Part shown: positions 11,633-23,197 of the stretch, piece after piece
How the letters are laid out: each line of letters starts with the position of its first letter
Numbering within the stretch: position 1 is the stretch's first letter
From: Datura wrightii
Taxonomy: Eukaryota; Streptophyta; Magnoliopsida; Solanales; Solanaceae
NCBI GenBank assembly: GCA_035772735.1
Contig: JASDFA010000010.1
Coordinates: forward strand, 123,605,501-123,669,500
Direction: 5' to 3'
Length of the DNA stretch: 64,000 nt
Made by a program: the position numbers and the translations under genes
The notes under the pieces: model-generated
What the model saw: the letters and a program-made list of their open reading frames with translations, nothing else
The model's database searches: none
Told to the model about the DNA's origin: nothing

Positions 11633-13194
11633 TGAGTTGGTAATTTACCAATTCATTAGGCTCTTAAGCTTGAGTTTTTGCTTAGTTTTTGAGTTGATTA
11701 TATGGATTTTATTCCATTTTTGCCTTTGTTGTGTGCAGTTATATAAATGTGTAGAAAAGGGCAAAAATGGAGCAAAAAGAAGAAAGTGAGATCAGATTGG
11801 CGGTCCACTGATGAAAATCGATGAAATGTCGGTCAAAGGCCGATTATCACTGCCTCTTAGGAAGAATGCCACCGGCGAAATGCGAGTTGCCAACGGTGAC
11901 TCACCGGTCCAGTCACTGAATGACATTCGATTTTCTGGAGTGAAAACAAAGACTCAGAGGTTCACGAATTGAGATCGGCTAAACACCAAATGAACCGCCG
12001 ATGCTCACTGGAGTTTAGTGATGGCTCAGATAAGGTACCCGGCGGTTCACAGATTTGAGCTGACAAACCGTCGGTACCTCCGCCGATTCCAAAACATTGC
12101 TCAGGGGTAAAATTTTCTAGCATGGAAAAAAGAGTGAAAAGCTGCCCTATTTTCTTGGATATAAATTCTAGAGAAAGTACTGTGTACTGAATATATCATA
12201 GCATAGCATATCACATCTTTTTGATTTGTTAGCTTTAGAACATTCCTTTAGCAGAGAAAGGAGAATTTGATGGGTAGACTTTGAAAAGTACTATTCTCTA
12301 CTTGTTCTTCTTAATAGTAAGGTACATCCATTATTGGAAACTATTTGTGAATTTGATTTTACTACTCTTGTAATTACATTCAATAAGTCTATTGTTGAAT
12401 GTGCTTTTGAATTTCTTAATAATAAGTAGCTAAATCATTAACTAGAGGTGTGTGATGATGCATACTTAATTAGAGTGGGTATTGCTAGAGTCATCTTTAT
12501 ATTTTTTAAATAAGTGTAAATCTATTAGATTCTCTTCTATCTATAATGGAAGATCCATTGATTATGACGTGGGTCTATTTGTTCTTACATGATTGTTGCT
12601 CGTAAAAGATTAATTAAGTATTGAAAGAGAATTTAATGGTGGGTATGGATGAGGTATTGTCAGATTGGGCTAGAAATAGCCAAAATTGCATTCTCACTCC
12701 TAATTGGTAGCTAATAGCTAGAAATTAGTGTAGCTACTAATCCAAACCTGATCGGGTTGAACTAATAGTGGCTAGAGGTTTGATAAAACTCTAGTAAGTG
12801 GTATTTATAAAGCTGAAAAGCTGTAATTAGCCATTTGCTAAGATTATTTACACTAATTGAACTTATAAGATGACCTAGATGTCCCTATCTAATTAGTATA
12901 TTATCTACACCACACCTCTAGTCTTTCACATTCTTGTCGACAACTTTGCCGATTTTTCTATTATATTCAACCAAATTACCAATTATAATCCACTACAAAT
13001 TACGATCTCCCCTAATTTATTTGTTTTTGTGTCAATTCTAAGTGGTTCAAGATAACTTCAATTTCTCAACCGACTCTTGTAATTATCACTCACTAGTCCT
13101 TGTGGGATTCGACCCCAACACCCGTTGGGTTACTTGTTTTGATACTTCAGTCGTGTATACCCTTCTTATGAAGAGTATATTTTGGACGTTATCA
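11633..13194 (+). repeat. LTR of B2, followed by a PBS
   Basis: Starts TGAGTTGGTAATTTACCAATTCA and ends TTGGACGTTATCA. It is the same family as 8957-10482. The U3 has CGGTGA-C-TCACCG at 11894-11906 and similar words; a TATA-like gatataaattc lies near 12160 and the U5 box near 13097 (ccttgtgggattcgaccccaa). It is preceded by 3'-interior sequence, as expected for a 3' LTR, yet followed by a tRNA-Asp PBS, as expected for a 5' LTR. This implies a tandem LTR-interior-LTR-interior arrangement, now truncated. Confidence 0.8.
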
Positions 13195-13198
13195 AAAA

Positions 13199-13216
13199 TG
13201 GCGCTGTTGCCGGAGA
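13199..13216 (+). promoter_or_regulatory. tRNA-Asp primer-binding site of B2 LTR
   Basis: TGGCGCTGTTGCCGGAGA lies 4 nt after the LTR end and differs at two positions from the complement of the plant tRNA-Asp 3' end (CCCCGGCAACGGCGCCA, plus flank). It marks the lineage as Athila/Tat-like. Confidence 0.8.
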
Positions 13217-13239
13217 CTAGCGCTTGATATTCTTGTGTT

Positions 13240-13403
13240 GTTGCTTTCATTTCCTTCTTTTTGCTCCAATTTTGCTCTTTTTTACACATCTGGGATTCTG
13301 CATATAACAAAGACAAAAGAGCATAAGATTTATATAATTTACTCAAGAACTAAGAAAAAGCACAAGTTTTAGAGCCTAATGAGTTGGTATAATTACCAAC
13401 TCA
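13240..13403 (-). repeat. Inverted, truncated LTR start (B family)
   Basis: Read on the minus strand from 13403 it begins TGAGTTGGTAATTATACC and follows the first about 160 bp of the B LTR (for example gcaaaa-tggagcaaaaagaagg). It is cut off close to the PBS of the plus-strand B2 LTR, giving a head-on junction of opposite elements. Its start interrupts the minus-strand ORF2 beginning at 13491. Confidence 0.65.
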
Positions 13404-13491
13404 TTAGTGCGAAGGCCTTAGCTTTGCCTTTTCCCTTGCTAGTGGATGAGACGGGGGCCTTTCCTTTGCCGGTGCTCCTAGAAGAAGTCAT
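13404..13491 (-). pseudogene. ORF2 N-terminal start, truncated by an LTR
   Basis: ATG at 13491 (minus) opens MTSSRSTGKGKAPVSSTSKG and then KGKAKAFA before running into the inverted LTR at 13403. A Ser/Lys/Gly-rich basic N terminus of this kind is common in the plant transposon-protein-like ORFs, so this may be the N-terminal part of the gene type seen at 10483-11432. That link is inferred from position and composition only. Confidence 0.45.
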
Positions 13492-14960
13492 GATTTTTCT
13501 AAAAACATAGGGTTAGTGACATCCACAATGTACTTGAATTTAAATAACTAAAGCTAACTGCAGAATGAAATCACATGCAATAGAAGTAAAATTACTGGCA
13601 GCATCGGCGAGTCGCAGGAGGAATCCGCAAACCGCCGATGACTCACAGATGTGAGGTAGAAAATAGAGTATGCCAATAGTGAACCGGTGAGAAGGCGATG
13701 AGTCGCCGTTCTAGATCCGTGAACCGCCGATGCTATGCAGGATCTAATCAATGTCCTAAAGTCATCTTTAAAAAAAATTGACCAATGTTCCATCAGCATT
13801 TTGCCGCACCCGACCGGCAAATCGCTGAACCTTATCTTCCCCAAGTCGAATTCAAACAAATCATAGGCGCCCATGAACCAACACCCACACACATTTTGAT
13901 GAAAATAACACCACTACACCTAAAAGGAAATCAAACTGATGATTTTCCCTTAAGAATGGCGTCACCCACTCTATCGTCGGGCAATACATGGCATTTCACT
14001 CCACTTAGGTTACTCTGACTTCACCCATTTAAAATTCACACAAATATAATGGGTTCCACCCATCTCAACAAACAGAGCATACTCATGAATCCAATGAAAA
14101 GGAAAGCATTAAGAATGAAAGGATAATGAACCATTGATGAAATCATGAAAAACTCAAGGAAACATTACCACACTGTCGATTACTTGCAAACTTGAGCTTG
14201 GAGAGCTTAACAACTTTCAATAATGGCACTTCAGAGTATGTGTAATGGAGAAAGAAAATTTGAGTGTAGTGAGGGTGTTAGTGAAAGGAGGGAAGGGTTT
14301 TATAGGGAGAAGGGTGATTGGTGATAGGTGGAGGAGAAGGTGGGGTAGTTATGGTGAGTTGATGTGTTGGTGGGAAGTGGAAAGGTGGGAATGCGAAAAG
14401 GTTGACTATGGGGAAGACAAAAAGGGTGTGAAATATGGTAAAATGGGAGGTTTAAGAGAATATTGTGCAGAATAGGGTAGCTCAGCTAGTATTTTGGGGT
14501 TTGGTGGGTCCACACTTAATTTAGATTCTAAAACAAACTTTTACCTCGATCGGCAATGCATCGGTGATTCGCCGAATTGACCCGGCATTCCGCCGCATTA
14601 CTTTTTTTCTCAAAACAATCTTGCCTAGTGTACTACCTTTCAGTTGGCTGTCGACCGGAGGTTCGCGAACTTGATCGACGATCCACCGGTTGGCTGCCAC
14701 TTAGGCTTCAATGCTTCAATGATCTATTTTGCATCGGTGACCTACCGACGGTACACGATTTCGTATTGACAGTTCGCCGGAGTGACCTCCGGTCATATTC
14801 TCAAAGTCCCAGCCTTCTACCTTTTTGTGCCATGAAGCGTAGGTTCATGCTTCTGGACTGGTGACTTGCCGATCCAACGCGATTCCCCTGTTGTTATGTT
14901 TCTTTCCCTCTTTGCTCCTTGTTTCATTGATTCTACAAAAACAAAAACAACGAAGACATA
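13492..14960 (-). other. Promoter/LTR-like region upstream of ORF2 start
   Basis: No protein homology. Two clusters of CGGCGA/TCGCCG-type words, at 13590-13740 and 14540-14890, resemble the U3 clusters of the B LTRs. Between them on the minus strand are a pyrimidine-rich stretch and a good TATA box (CCTATAAAACCC, about 14298-14308). The 14245-14475 plus-strand frame is antisense to this promoter-like stretch and not credible. I read the block as a diverged U3-plus-leader, but its boundaries are unclear. Confidence 0.4.
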
Positions 14961-14979
14961 ACATAAATAAAATAAAACA

Positions 14980-15025
14980 CTTAGGTTGCCTCTAAAGCGC
15001 CTTAGTTAACGTCGTGGCACGATGT
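14980..15025 (-). ncRNA. Conserved palindrome plus AGGCAA stem-loop (copy K)
   Basis: In minus orientation, an odd palindrome ACATCGTG-C-CACGACGT (15025-15009), then exactly 7 nt, then GGCGC and a degenerate stem-loop with the AGGCAA loop; the stem is reduced to TTAG/CTAA. It lies about 100 bp downstream of the protease end of K, the same relative position as in C. Confidence 0.5.
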
Positions 15026-15099
15026 GGCTCTCATTTAACAATTCTCCTTTGATGGATCATCCTCCAACTCCGTCTCCTCCATCTTAATTCCACTATCTT

Positions 15100-16300
15100 C
15101 ATCCTCTTTCCATAGCACCCTATCACCTAACATTCAACGGGCATTTCAACTGACAGGAAAACCTTAAAAGTGACTTCTTCACATCCCACTCTAAATTTGA
15201 GCTCCCCAAGCTCCACATCAACCATAGCTCTCCCCATAGCTAGCAACGGTCTCCCCAAAATAATGGGTACCTCTACATCTATCCCACAATCAAGGACTAC
15301 AAAATCAGTAGGTAGGATGAATTTATCCACCTTTACCAACACATCTTCTAACACCCCCACTGGTTTTTTATGGACCGATCCGCCATGAGCAACCTCATCG
15401 ACGTAGGTTTCATATTTCCAAGTCCCAACTTCTTGAAAATGAGTAGGGACATTAAATTTATGTTGGAACCAAGATCACATAGAGCTCTTTTAAAAACACA
15501 TATCCCAATTGTACAGGGGATTGTGAAAGCTCCCGGGTCTTCGCGCTTGGGGCAAGGTTACTCATCATCATTGCGCTACAATGATGCATTTTCTCCCCAC
15601 AACTTGCATCAACCACCTTCTTTTTCTTCAGAAATTCTTTCATGGACTTCTCATATCCTGGCATATGGAGAAGAGCATCCACTAACAGTATATTGATGGA
15701 AAACTTGCTAAACATATCAAAAAATTTGTTGAACTGGTCGTCCTTTTTTTTCTTGGCCAACCGTTGTGGATAAGGAGGTGGGGCTCTTGCTTTAACCTTG
15801 TCATCATTTGGGGCCTTCATGCCACCTCATCTTTATCATCATGTGAGGGGATTTCATCATCCTTCCCCTCGCCTTCCTCTTCATTCTTTTCCTCACTCCT
15901 TGGAGTTTTTGGCATCTCGTCGAGTCCATTTTCCTCATTTGATTTTGAATTATTAACCTCTTTGAGCTTCACTAGTGCATCTCTGATCACTTTGACACTC
16001 CTAGTGACAATAGGCATGCATTGACTATCTTTCTTTAGATTTGACATTGTCACTAGGAAGCATTCCCTTCATTCGGGGATTCATTGGAGCCGATAAGTGA
16101 TTCATTTGGGCTTCCAAATACTTCATGGAGGCTGAATGTGAGCTCACTGTTTGGGAAAGATTAGACACCTCCCCTCTTAACTCTTTGACCCCGCTCTCAG
16201 TTGACTCTACTTTCTTTAGGACTTCTGATAGCATTTCCACAATTTTTGAACTACCCGCGTCACTCACACCTGGCTGACTGTGGGAGTTTAAAGCTTTTGG
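15100..16300 (-). pseudogene. Gag C-terminus and protease of Athila-like element K
   Basis: Minus strand, three frames. Segment 16306-16025 has a coiled-coil-like stretch (IVEMLSEVLKKVES) and MKYLEAQMNHLS, typical of the Athila Gag tail. 16053-15817 is an acidic linker (EEKNEEEGEGKDDE). 15820-15458 has APPPYPQRLAKKKKDDQFNK and LVDALLHMPGYEKSMKEFL, the Athila Gag/protease linker. The retropepsin part contains ALCDLGSNINLM, so the catalytic D is present though the usual T/S-G is replaced by L-G, as in Athila relatives; 15360-15127 finishes it with VPIILGRPLLAMGRAMVDVE. At least two frameshifts separate the parts. No RT, RNase H or integrase follows. Upstream gag is cut by LTR D at 16301. Confidence 0.85.
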
Positions 16301-18708
16301 TGTCACGCCCCACCTTGGGAGGCATGACGGGCACCTGGTGCCCTACTAGGACCTGAACTGCTAGACTGGCTGAGCCCGAGCACTCCTGGTGTAAGGCTGG
16401 CTCTAAATCATGGATTCAAGAAAATGACGGGCTATATAACGGCTGTAAATACAGCCTCCGGCCGACAAGGCCTACAGTCACCTGTCAGAAACATATACAG
16501 CTAACTAGAACCACTGACTACCAGGGATCCTATGCGGGCCAACAAGGCCACCATGCTTACTAGTTGTATCTGAGGGATGAAAACAAGTATTAAATTACTA
16601 CGTGACTGATAAGGTCACCTCTACCGACTGAATAAGGCCCCACACGGCCGCTATATACAAGTTAAAACATACACCCGGCCCCACACGACCGATACAATGA
16701 ACCGTAGGGAAAAATATACAATCTGCAAGCCTCTAAGAATAACAAGATAGTCGAGACAGGGCCCCGACCTACCCATACTGTACAAACAAAAAGAGAAGTA
16801 AACCTTTTAACTGCCAAACTCCGGATGACAGGAGCTGGAGACTCCGTAGCGCCGGCTGGAACTACGAGGGATCTGCTCCTCATCTATGTGAACCTGCAGG
16901 CAAGTAATGCAGCGCCCCAAAACGGGAGTCAGTACCGCTGGTACTGAGTAAGCAAAGCAATAACTGGAATTAACTAACAACAAGTAATATAACTAATAAA
17001 ACTGAAGTAGAAGGAACTAGATTGTAACTGACTGAAAGTATGGATTCAAGAATGTCCCTAACCATGCTGAAAGGAGTCGAAGTCATACCTGGTAACGTGG
17101 CAATCTACTGTATATCTATCCCTAACTAGCATAACATAGCATAACATAGCACGCATAAACCTTACCTGGCCCTCATAAGCCGGAAGGTACAATCAGCACA
17201 CAATCTATACCCCGACCCCGGTCATCCCATCTCACTAGTAACTATAAGCATCCTGCCGGTTCCCTGGATATGCACTTTGGCCCGCTGAGCCCCTGACTAT
17301 AACTGTACCTGAGTCCGGAGGACTCCTAAAATCAACACCCCGGCCGTACCTGCTCGACGGGGGTGTATAAAAGCCGACCAAGGCAAAATATGGGGAAACT
17401 AACATCCCATCTTCGTCCCTAGGGGAGAGCATGCCACTCCATAGAGCGACGTATCCTCGCCCTCTGGCGGACTAGTCGATACAGCTATTAACCCTGGGCG
17501 GTCATGGAGTCTAGGTAATCCAACCTAAAACAATACAATCCAGTCTCTTCTAATAATAGTAATTGCACACGATACGTGTCGGAATTAATGACGGTGATAT
17601 ATATATTCACAATACATGTTGGAACTGGTAATAATATACATATACTTTCTGTACTGTGCTGAGTCGGATACTAAAACAAGATATAATGTTTCTGGAATAA
17701 TCTGCTGAAAATCATGCGGTTTAACTAAGTATAATGGAAAACATTATTTATTATTGCTAACGTGCTTTCTAAATTCCACATTGATATACTACACTGTCTC
17801 CGAGATATTCTATTGGAATTTATACTATGTTACTAATTTTCACACTAGACGTGATATAATGCTCCTAACATGCTTACTAAAATTCATACTAAACATAACA
17901 TGCGGCATTTGAAACATTCTACCGGAAGTTGTACTATTTTACTATACCAGAACTTACTAACTTGCCAAAAGAAACTGGCTTTACATACCTTGTTTGTTAA
18001 CTTTCTGAGTATCTGGCATAACTCGGCTAATTTTCAGCTATTTCTCCCAACTATAATCATATCCATGAAGGAAAAGAATCAATTCTATTATTATTAAAAA
18101 AATCATATTTATGATATACACTCACTGCCTATTCTTCGACTTATCGAAGAATGGCCGAAAACTCGCTACTTCTCAGAACTCTAGAAGGGAGAAATACTTA
18201 ATTTAATGTTGGGAGTGTATTAACACTAGTTTGGAGTAGTTCCAATTACTTTGACTCGGCGGGCAGCCGCTTCGCCGGGCGATTCTCGCGAAACTAACTC
18301 TGTAGGAATGCTCTCTGCAGCTTTATACTTCGGTTCCCAAAGTTAATTTGAGTTTGGACTGCGTTTGACGGCGTATTCGGAAGGAATTTTACTTCAAACC
18401 CTCGTCCCTTTTCTGTTCTGGTCGCTCACTGCTCAAATGAAATGAAAATAATGAAATTAAAACAAAGTGCAGCTATATATACTTGAGGCCTGAACCTCCC
18501 CTCTGTGGCACGTTGGCCATCGCAGAGGACAGCCTCCATGACACGTTGCCATCGCGGAGGGGTTCTGCCCGGCCTCTTCTTGTGACATTTCGATATGGCG
18601 CTTGCCCGGTCATTCCCCGGGCCTTTTTCTAGCATGTATGGCATTCCAAAACCTATAACCAACATGCGAATAGGCCATCTATATGTCAAGAATTTACGGG
18701 GTGTAACA
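16301..18708 (-). repeat. 3' LTR of chromovirus D
   Basis: Minus orientation, TGTTACACCCCGTAAATTC (18708) to GGGGCGTGACA (16301). It matches 30631-32974 throughout. A TATA-like ctatatatact lies at about 18472-18484, just downstream of U3 words (cgcagaggacagcctcc, gccatcgcggaggggtt). The left flank is K gag (tttgg, 16296-16300); the right flank of the 5' LTR is tatgg (32975-32979), a 4-of-5 target duplication. The open frames at 16662, 17235 and 17870 are LTR shadows. Confidence 0.88.
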
Positions 18709-18966
18709 TCCTCCCCCCTTAAGACCATTCGTCCTCGAATGTAAACTTCTGCTTGCAAGAATGTTAATTTTCTTTACTTACTCTGGAAAAAATTTTGGCA
18801 GAGTTTCCCCTGTAATATAGACTATCTCAAAAATCCTGAAACTCAAAAAAGTCTAATACAAATACTTCACACAATACTATAACATTCATTTCATTAAACT
18901 GAAGTCAACATCTCACTTTTACACGTGAATATAAAGCAACAGTAATAACAACATACCTCTGGCTGA
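18709..18966 (-). other. Polypurine tract and 3' spacer of D
   Basis: On the minus strand, GAGGACGAATGGTCTTAAGG then GGGAGGA directly precedes the LTR TGTTACACC, the standard plus-strand primer of this clade. No gene in the remaining about 220 bp. Confidence 0.8.
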
Positions 18967-20500
18967 CTAAATCTGAAATAACTGAGGATATCTGGATTTC
19001 ATATCTTCTTCTGCCTCCCAAGTCATTTCCTCTCGGTTCCTGTTACGCCATAATACTTTGACAGAAGCCACATCTTTAGTTCTCAATCTACAGATCTGTC
19101 GGTCTAGTATGGCTACTGGAACTTCTTCATAAGCCAACTCTTTTGTATCCTGAACATCCACGACTGGAATGATTCTGGAGGGATCTCCTACGCATTTCCT
19201 CAGCATTGATACGTGGAAAACTGGGTGGAAAGATTCTAATTCTGGAGGTAAGTTTAACCTGTATGCCACTTGGCCTATTCTTCAGCAAATCTGATAAGGC
19301 CCAACAAACCTCAGGTTGATCTTGCCTTTATTGTCAAATCTCATCACCCCTTTCATTGGAGAAACTTTTAAGAATACCCAGTCATTCACATTGAATTCCA
19401 AGTTTCTACGTCGCACATCAGCATACAATTTCTGGTGGCTCTAAGCAGTCAGTAGGCGTTCTCTAATAAGTTTTACTTTTTCCTCTGACTGATGAATGAT
19501 ATCTAGCCCAATCAGCGTTGATTCTCCTACTTCAAACCAACAAACTGGCGATCTACACTTTCGCCCATATAACGCCTTATAAGGCGCCATTTGAATAGCT
19601 GAATGGTAACTGTTATTATAAGCGAATTCAATAAGCGGTAGATGTTCATCCCAGCTACCTCAAAAATATAACACACATGCTCGCAACATATCCTCGAGCG
19701 TCTAAATAGTGCATTCTGCCAGCCCATCCGTCTGAGGATGAAAAGTTGTGCTCAAGTTAACCTGCGTCCCCAAGCCTCTCTGAAATGACTGCCAAAATTT
19801 AGCTATAAATTGTGCCCCTCTGTCAGAGATAATGGACATTGGAACCCCATGCAGCCTGACTATTTCTTTGATGTACAGCTCTGCATTATCTTTGGCAGAA
19901 AAGGTAGCCCTTACTGGCAGAAAATAAGCTGATTTTGTCAGTCTGTCAACAATTACCCAAATCGAGTCATATCTACGCCTGGTGCGGGGTAATCCTTCTA
20001 TAAAATCCATGTTTACTGCTTCCCATTTCCATAGAGGCATAGCTATATCCCGAGTCAGTCCGCCTGGTTTTTGATGCTCGGCTTTTACCTGCTGGTAGTT
20101 AGGGCACTGAGCTACAAATTCTGTTGTTCCCTTCTTCATTCCTGGCCACCAATAAATCTCTTTCACATCATGGTACATTTTGGCCGAACCTGGATGGAGA
20201 GAATAACGGGCATAATGCACCTCGCCCATAATCTGCTGGCAAAGTCCTGCAACATCTGGAACACAAAGGCAATCTTTATATTTCAATACTCCATCCTCGG
20301 TTATCTGAAAATCTGTCATCTCTCCCCATTGAACTCTGTTTCTGAGCTGAACCAGTCTAGGATCTTCATACTGTCGTTTCTTTACTTCCACAACTAAAGA
20401 TGACACTACGGTATTCTGGATTACTGCTCTGTTGTCTTCTATTTCTACTACACGGACGGCTAAGCTGGCTAGCTGATGCAACTCTCGGGCTAATTCCCGC
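18967..20500 (-). pseudogene. Integrase and chromodomain of D (broken)
   Basis: Integrase inserts cDNA into the host genome, and the C-terminal chromodomain steers it to chromatin marks. Seen: zinc-finger remnant HPGSAKMYHDVKEIYWWPGM followed by CPNYQQVKAEHQ, where the last zinc Cys is Tyr; DDE core with WVIVDRLTKSAYFLP, SIISDRGAQF and TDGLAECTI, so all three acidic residues remain. After 19702 the frame breaks repeatedly. The C-terminal 100 residues (19269-18967) carry LPPELESFHPVFHVSMLRKC and the chromodomain AILDRQICRLRTKDVASVKV with LWRNRNREEMTWEAE. It ends YPQLFQI at its natural stop. No functional protein is possible. Confidence 0.9.
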
Positions 20501-21745
20501 TGCTAAGGTGGAGAATCCTGCAACAAATCTCCTGTAGTACCCTGCTAATCCCAGGAAACTGCATACCTCGGTCTGAGTGGTGGGTCTGGGCCATGTTTTA
20601 ACTGCCTCTATTTTCTGCGTGTCTACTTGTATACCAGCATCCGACACGATGTGTCCCAAGAAAGCTACTGAATTCAGCCAAAATTCACATTTAGAGAACT
20701 TAGCATACAGCTAACGGTCCTTGAGAATCTGGAGCACTATCCGTAAATGAGCCTGGTGATCTGCCTCTGAGCGAGAATACACCAGAATATCGTTAATAAA
20801 CACTATCACGAACAGGTCCAGGTACGGCCTGAAGATGTTGTTCATCAGGTCCATGAACACTGTTGGAGCATTTGTCAACCCAAAGGACATGACTAGGAAT
20901 TCAAAATGGTCGTATCTAGTCCTGAAAGCAGTCTTTGGAATGTCCTTTTCACGAACTCGAACTTGATGATATCCGGACCTTAAGTCAATCTTGGAAAAAC
21001 ATCTAGCTCCCTGTAACTGATCGAACAAATAATCTATCCTGGGAAGCGGGTACTTATTCTTGACTGTAACTTTATTCAGCTGTCGATAGTCTATGCACAT
21101 GCGGAGGAAACCATCCTTCTTCCTCACAAACAGAACTGGCGCACCCCACGGGGAAGTACTCGGCCGGATAAAGCCCTTGTCTAACAAATCCTTCAACTTC
21201 TCGTTTAGTTCTCTGAGTTCAGCAGCAGCCATGCGATATGGGGTAATTGATATGGGCTGAGTGCCTGGTAACAAATCAATTGCAAAATCTATTTCCCTTT
21301 CTGGGGGAATACCAGGTAACTCATCTGGAAATACATCTGGGAATTCATTCACCACTGGAACAGACTGGAGAGTTGGAGGCTCTAGACAAACATCCTGAAC
21401 TCTGATAATGTGGTAAATGCACCCCTTCTCTATCAACTTCCTTTCCTGAAGATAGGAAATAAACCTACCTTTTAGCGTAATGCTACTACCTTTCCACTCT
21501 CGTACTGCCTCCCCTGGAAAGTGGAATTGGACCGTCTTAGTCCAGCACTCTACATTGGCATAGAATGGAGCTAGCCAATCCATACCCATAATGGCATCGA
21601 AATCAACCATTTCTAACTCTACCAAATCTGATGTAGTCTGACGGTTAACAACCTCTACTATACACCCTCGATAAACCCTTCTAGCTATAATAGAGACGCC
21701 GATGAGTGTAGATACTGAAAAAGGTTGCCAAAGCAATTTCGGCAC
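20501..21745 (-). pseudogene. Protease end and reverse transcriptase of D
   Basis: A 344-residue open segment (21745-20711) has the protease-RT linker (LPGIPPEREIDFAIDLLPG), RT fingers and palm (DKGFIRPSTSPWGAPVLFVR, CIDYRQLNKVTVKNKYPLPR, KIDLRSGYHQVRVRE) and the active-site strand. That strand reads VFINDILVYS where the family has FIDDI, so the first Asp of the catalytic pair is Asn and RT should be dead. A second segment (20659-20500) holds the thumb/connection (GLAGYYRRFVAGFSTLAA). RNase H, normally the next about 600 bp, is absent: the sequence jumps from FSTLAA into the pre-integrase linker. Confidence 0.92.
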
Positions 21746-23167
21746 AATACTGAACTATCGAGCCACTAATGAAGTAACATAGGACAAGGTATACCCTGGA
21801 TCTATCAATACATAAGCAGGGTAAGAGCAAATAGTCATCATACCTGTCACAACATCCGGTGATGCTTCTGAATCCTGCCTCCCTGGTAAAGCATAGGTAC
21901 GGCTTGGACCCGTACCTGAACTGGAGGCCCCTGATCTACCCCGGCCTCTGCCTGCTGAAGCTGAGGGCCTACGCCCTACCAAGGATGCTGGAGCTTGTGA
22001 CCCTGCAGATTCCATGTCCTGTCTATCCCAGTCACCCTGACCTCTAGCTGGACAATCTCTCATCAGATGACCCTCTTGCCCAAAAATATAACACCCGATG
22101 GAGCCATATCTACATGCTCCAGAATGGCGCCGGCTGCATATAGGGCAAAGTGGTAGGGTATACCTACTCTGCTCCGCCCTCCTCTGTAGTGGTGAATCTG
22201 CGGTCTGCTAGCCTCCGCCAGTCTTTGATTGCCCCTTGCAACTAAATCTGCCCCTCTGCGGCTGTGGTGGAGGCGGAGGTCTGGGCGTCCTATCTGACAA
22301 TCGTGGCCTGGGTCCTCCCCGAACCTCCCTCTGTAACTCGACTGTCCTATCCCTGCGACGCTGTTCCTAACTGGTCCTCCTGATCTACCGCTGTCGCTGC
22401 CTGATGCCCTCAATATTCTGAGCGAATGCCTGAACTCGAGCAATATCCATGTCCTCTCGCAGAGTAGCCATAATACAAGTCTTAACATACCTTGGATTCA
22501 ACCCCATGATGAAGCAGTGTACTCCGGATGCCATGGTATCAACAAAGGATGGTGCATACCGGGCCAAAGAATCAAACCGCAAGGCGTATTCTCGAACACT
22601 CATGGCCCCCTGCTCCAAATGTAAAAACTGATCCACTCGGACCTGTCGAATCTCCCATGGTAAATAGTGATCTAGAAAAGCTCCTGAGAAGCTGGACCAG
22701 GTCAGAGGGGAAACATCTCTCCCTCAGGACCTTTCCCAGCTTTCATACCACAACACGGTGATGTCCCGTAACCAGAATGCTGCCAATTCAACCGATTTTG
22801 TAGGCGTAGCATGCATAACCCTGAAAATTCTCTACATCTGGTATAGAAAAACCTGAGGGTCCTCTATCCGGTCCGTACCTATAAACCGTGGGGGATTCAG
22901 AGCCAAAAATTCCCAGACCCTTGAACTACCGGGCCCTCCTGACGACTCTGCAACTGTAGACGGCATCGGCTGACGCTGAGCAGCCATCATTTGTGCTAAC
23001 ATGACTACCGCACTCCTGACCTCCTGGTTGTAAGGTATTGGTATAAGGACTGCTGGATGTGGTGTCACCCCAAGTGGCTCCTAAAGTGGTGGAGACTGCT
23101 GAGAAGGTTGGGACGATGCCTCTGTATCGCCCTCTGATCGGGCTGATTCTAAACGAGGGTGAGGCAT
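21746..23167 (-). pseudogene. Gag and protease start of D (frameshifted)
   Basis: ATG at 23167 (minus) opens MPHPRLESARSEGD. The Gag core follows in several frames: VWEFLALNPPRFIGT, LEQGAMSVREYALRFDSLAR and ARVQAFAQNIEGIRQRQ. The zinc knuckle reads CYIFGQEGHLMRDC, with the second Cys replaced by Phe. The protease begins AYVLIDPGYTLSYVTSLVA, D-x-G present. At least three frameshifts or stops separate these parts. Element C lies 30 bp upstream of this ATG, separating the ORF from its own leader and LTR at 30402-32974. Confidence 0.88.
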
Positions 23168-23197
23168 CCTGCTGGTGCCTTCCCCTGTTGCGGTGTC

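Noticed and set aside
14245..14475. 76-codon plus-strand open frame rich in Gly, Trp, Arg and Lys
   Set aside because: It is antisense to a pyrimidine-rich, TATA-containing promoter-like stretch; composition explains the open frame and no domain is visible.
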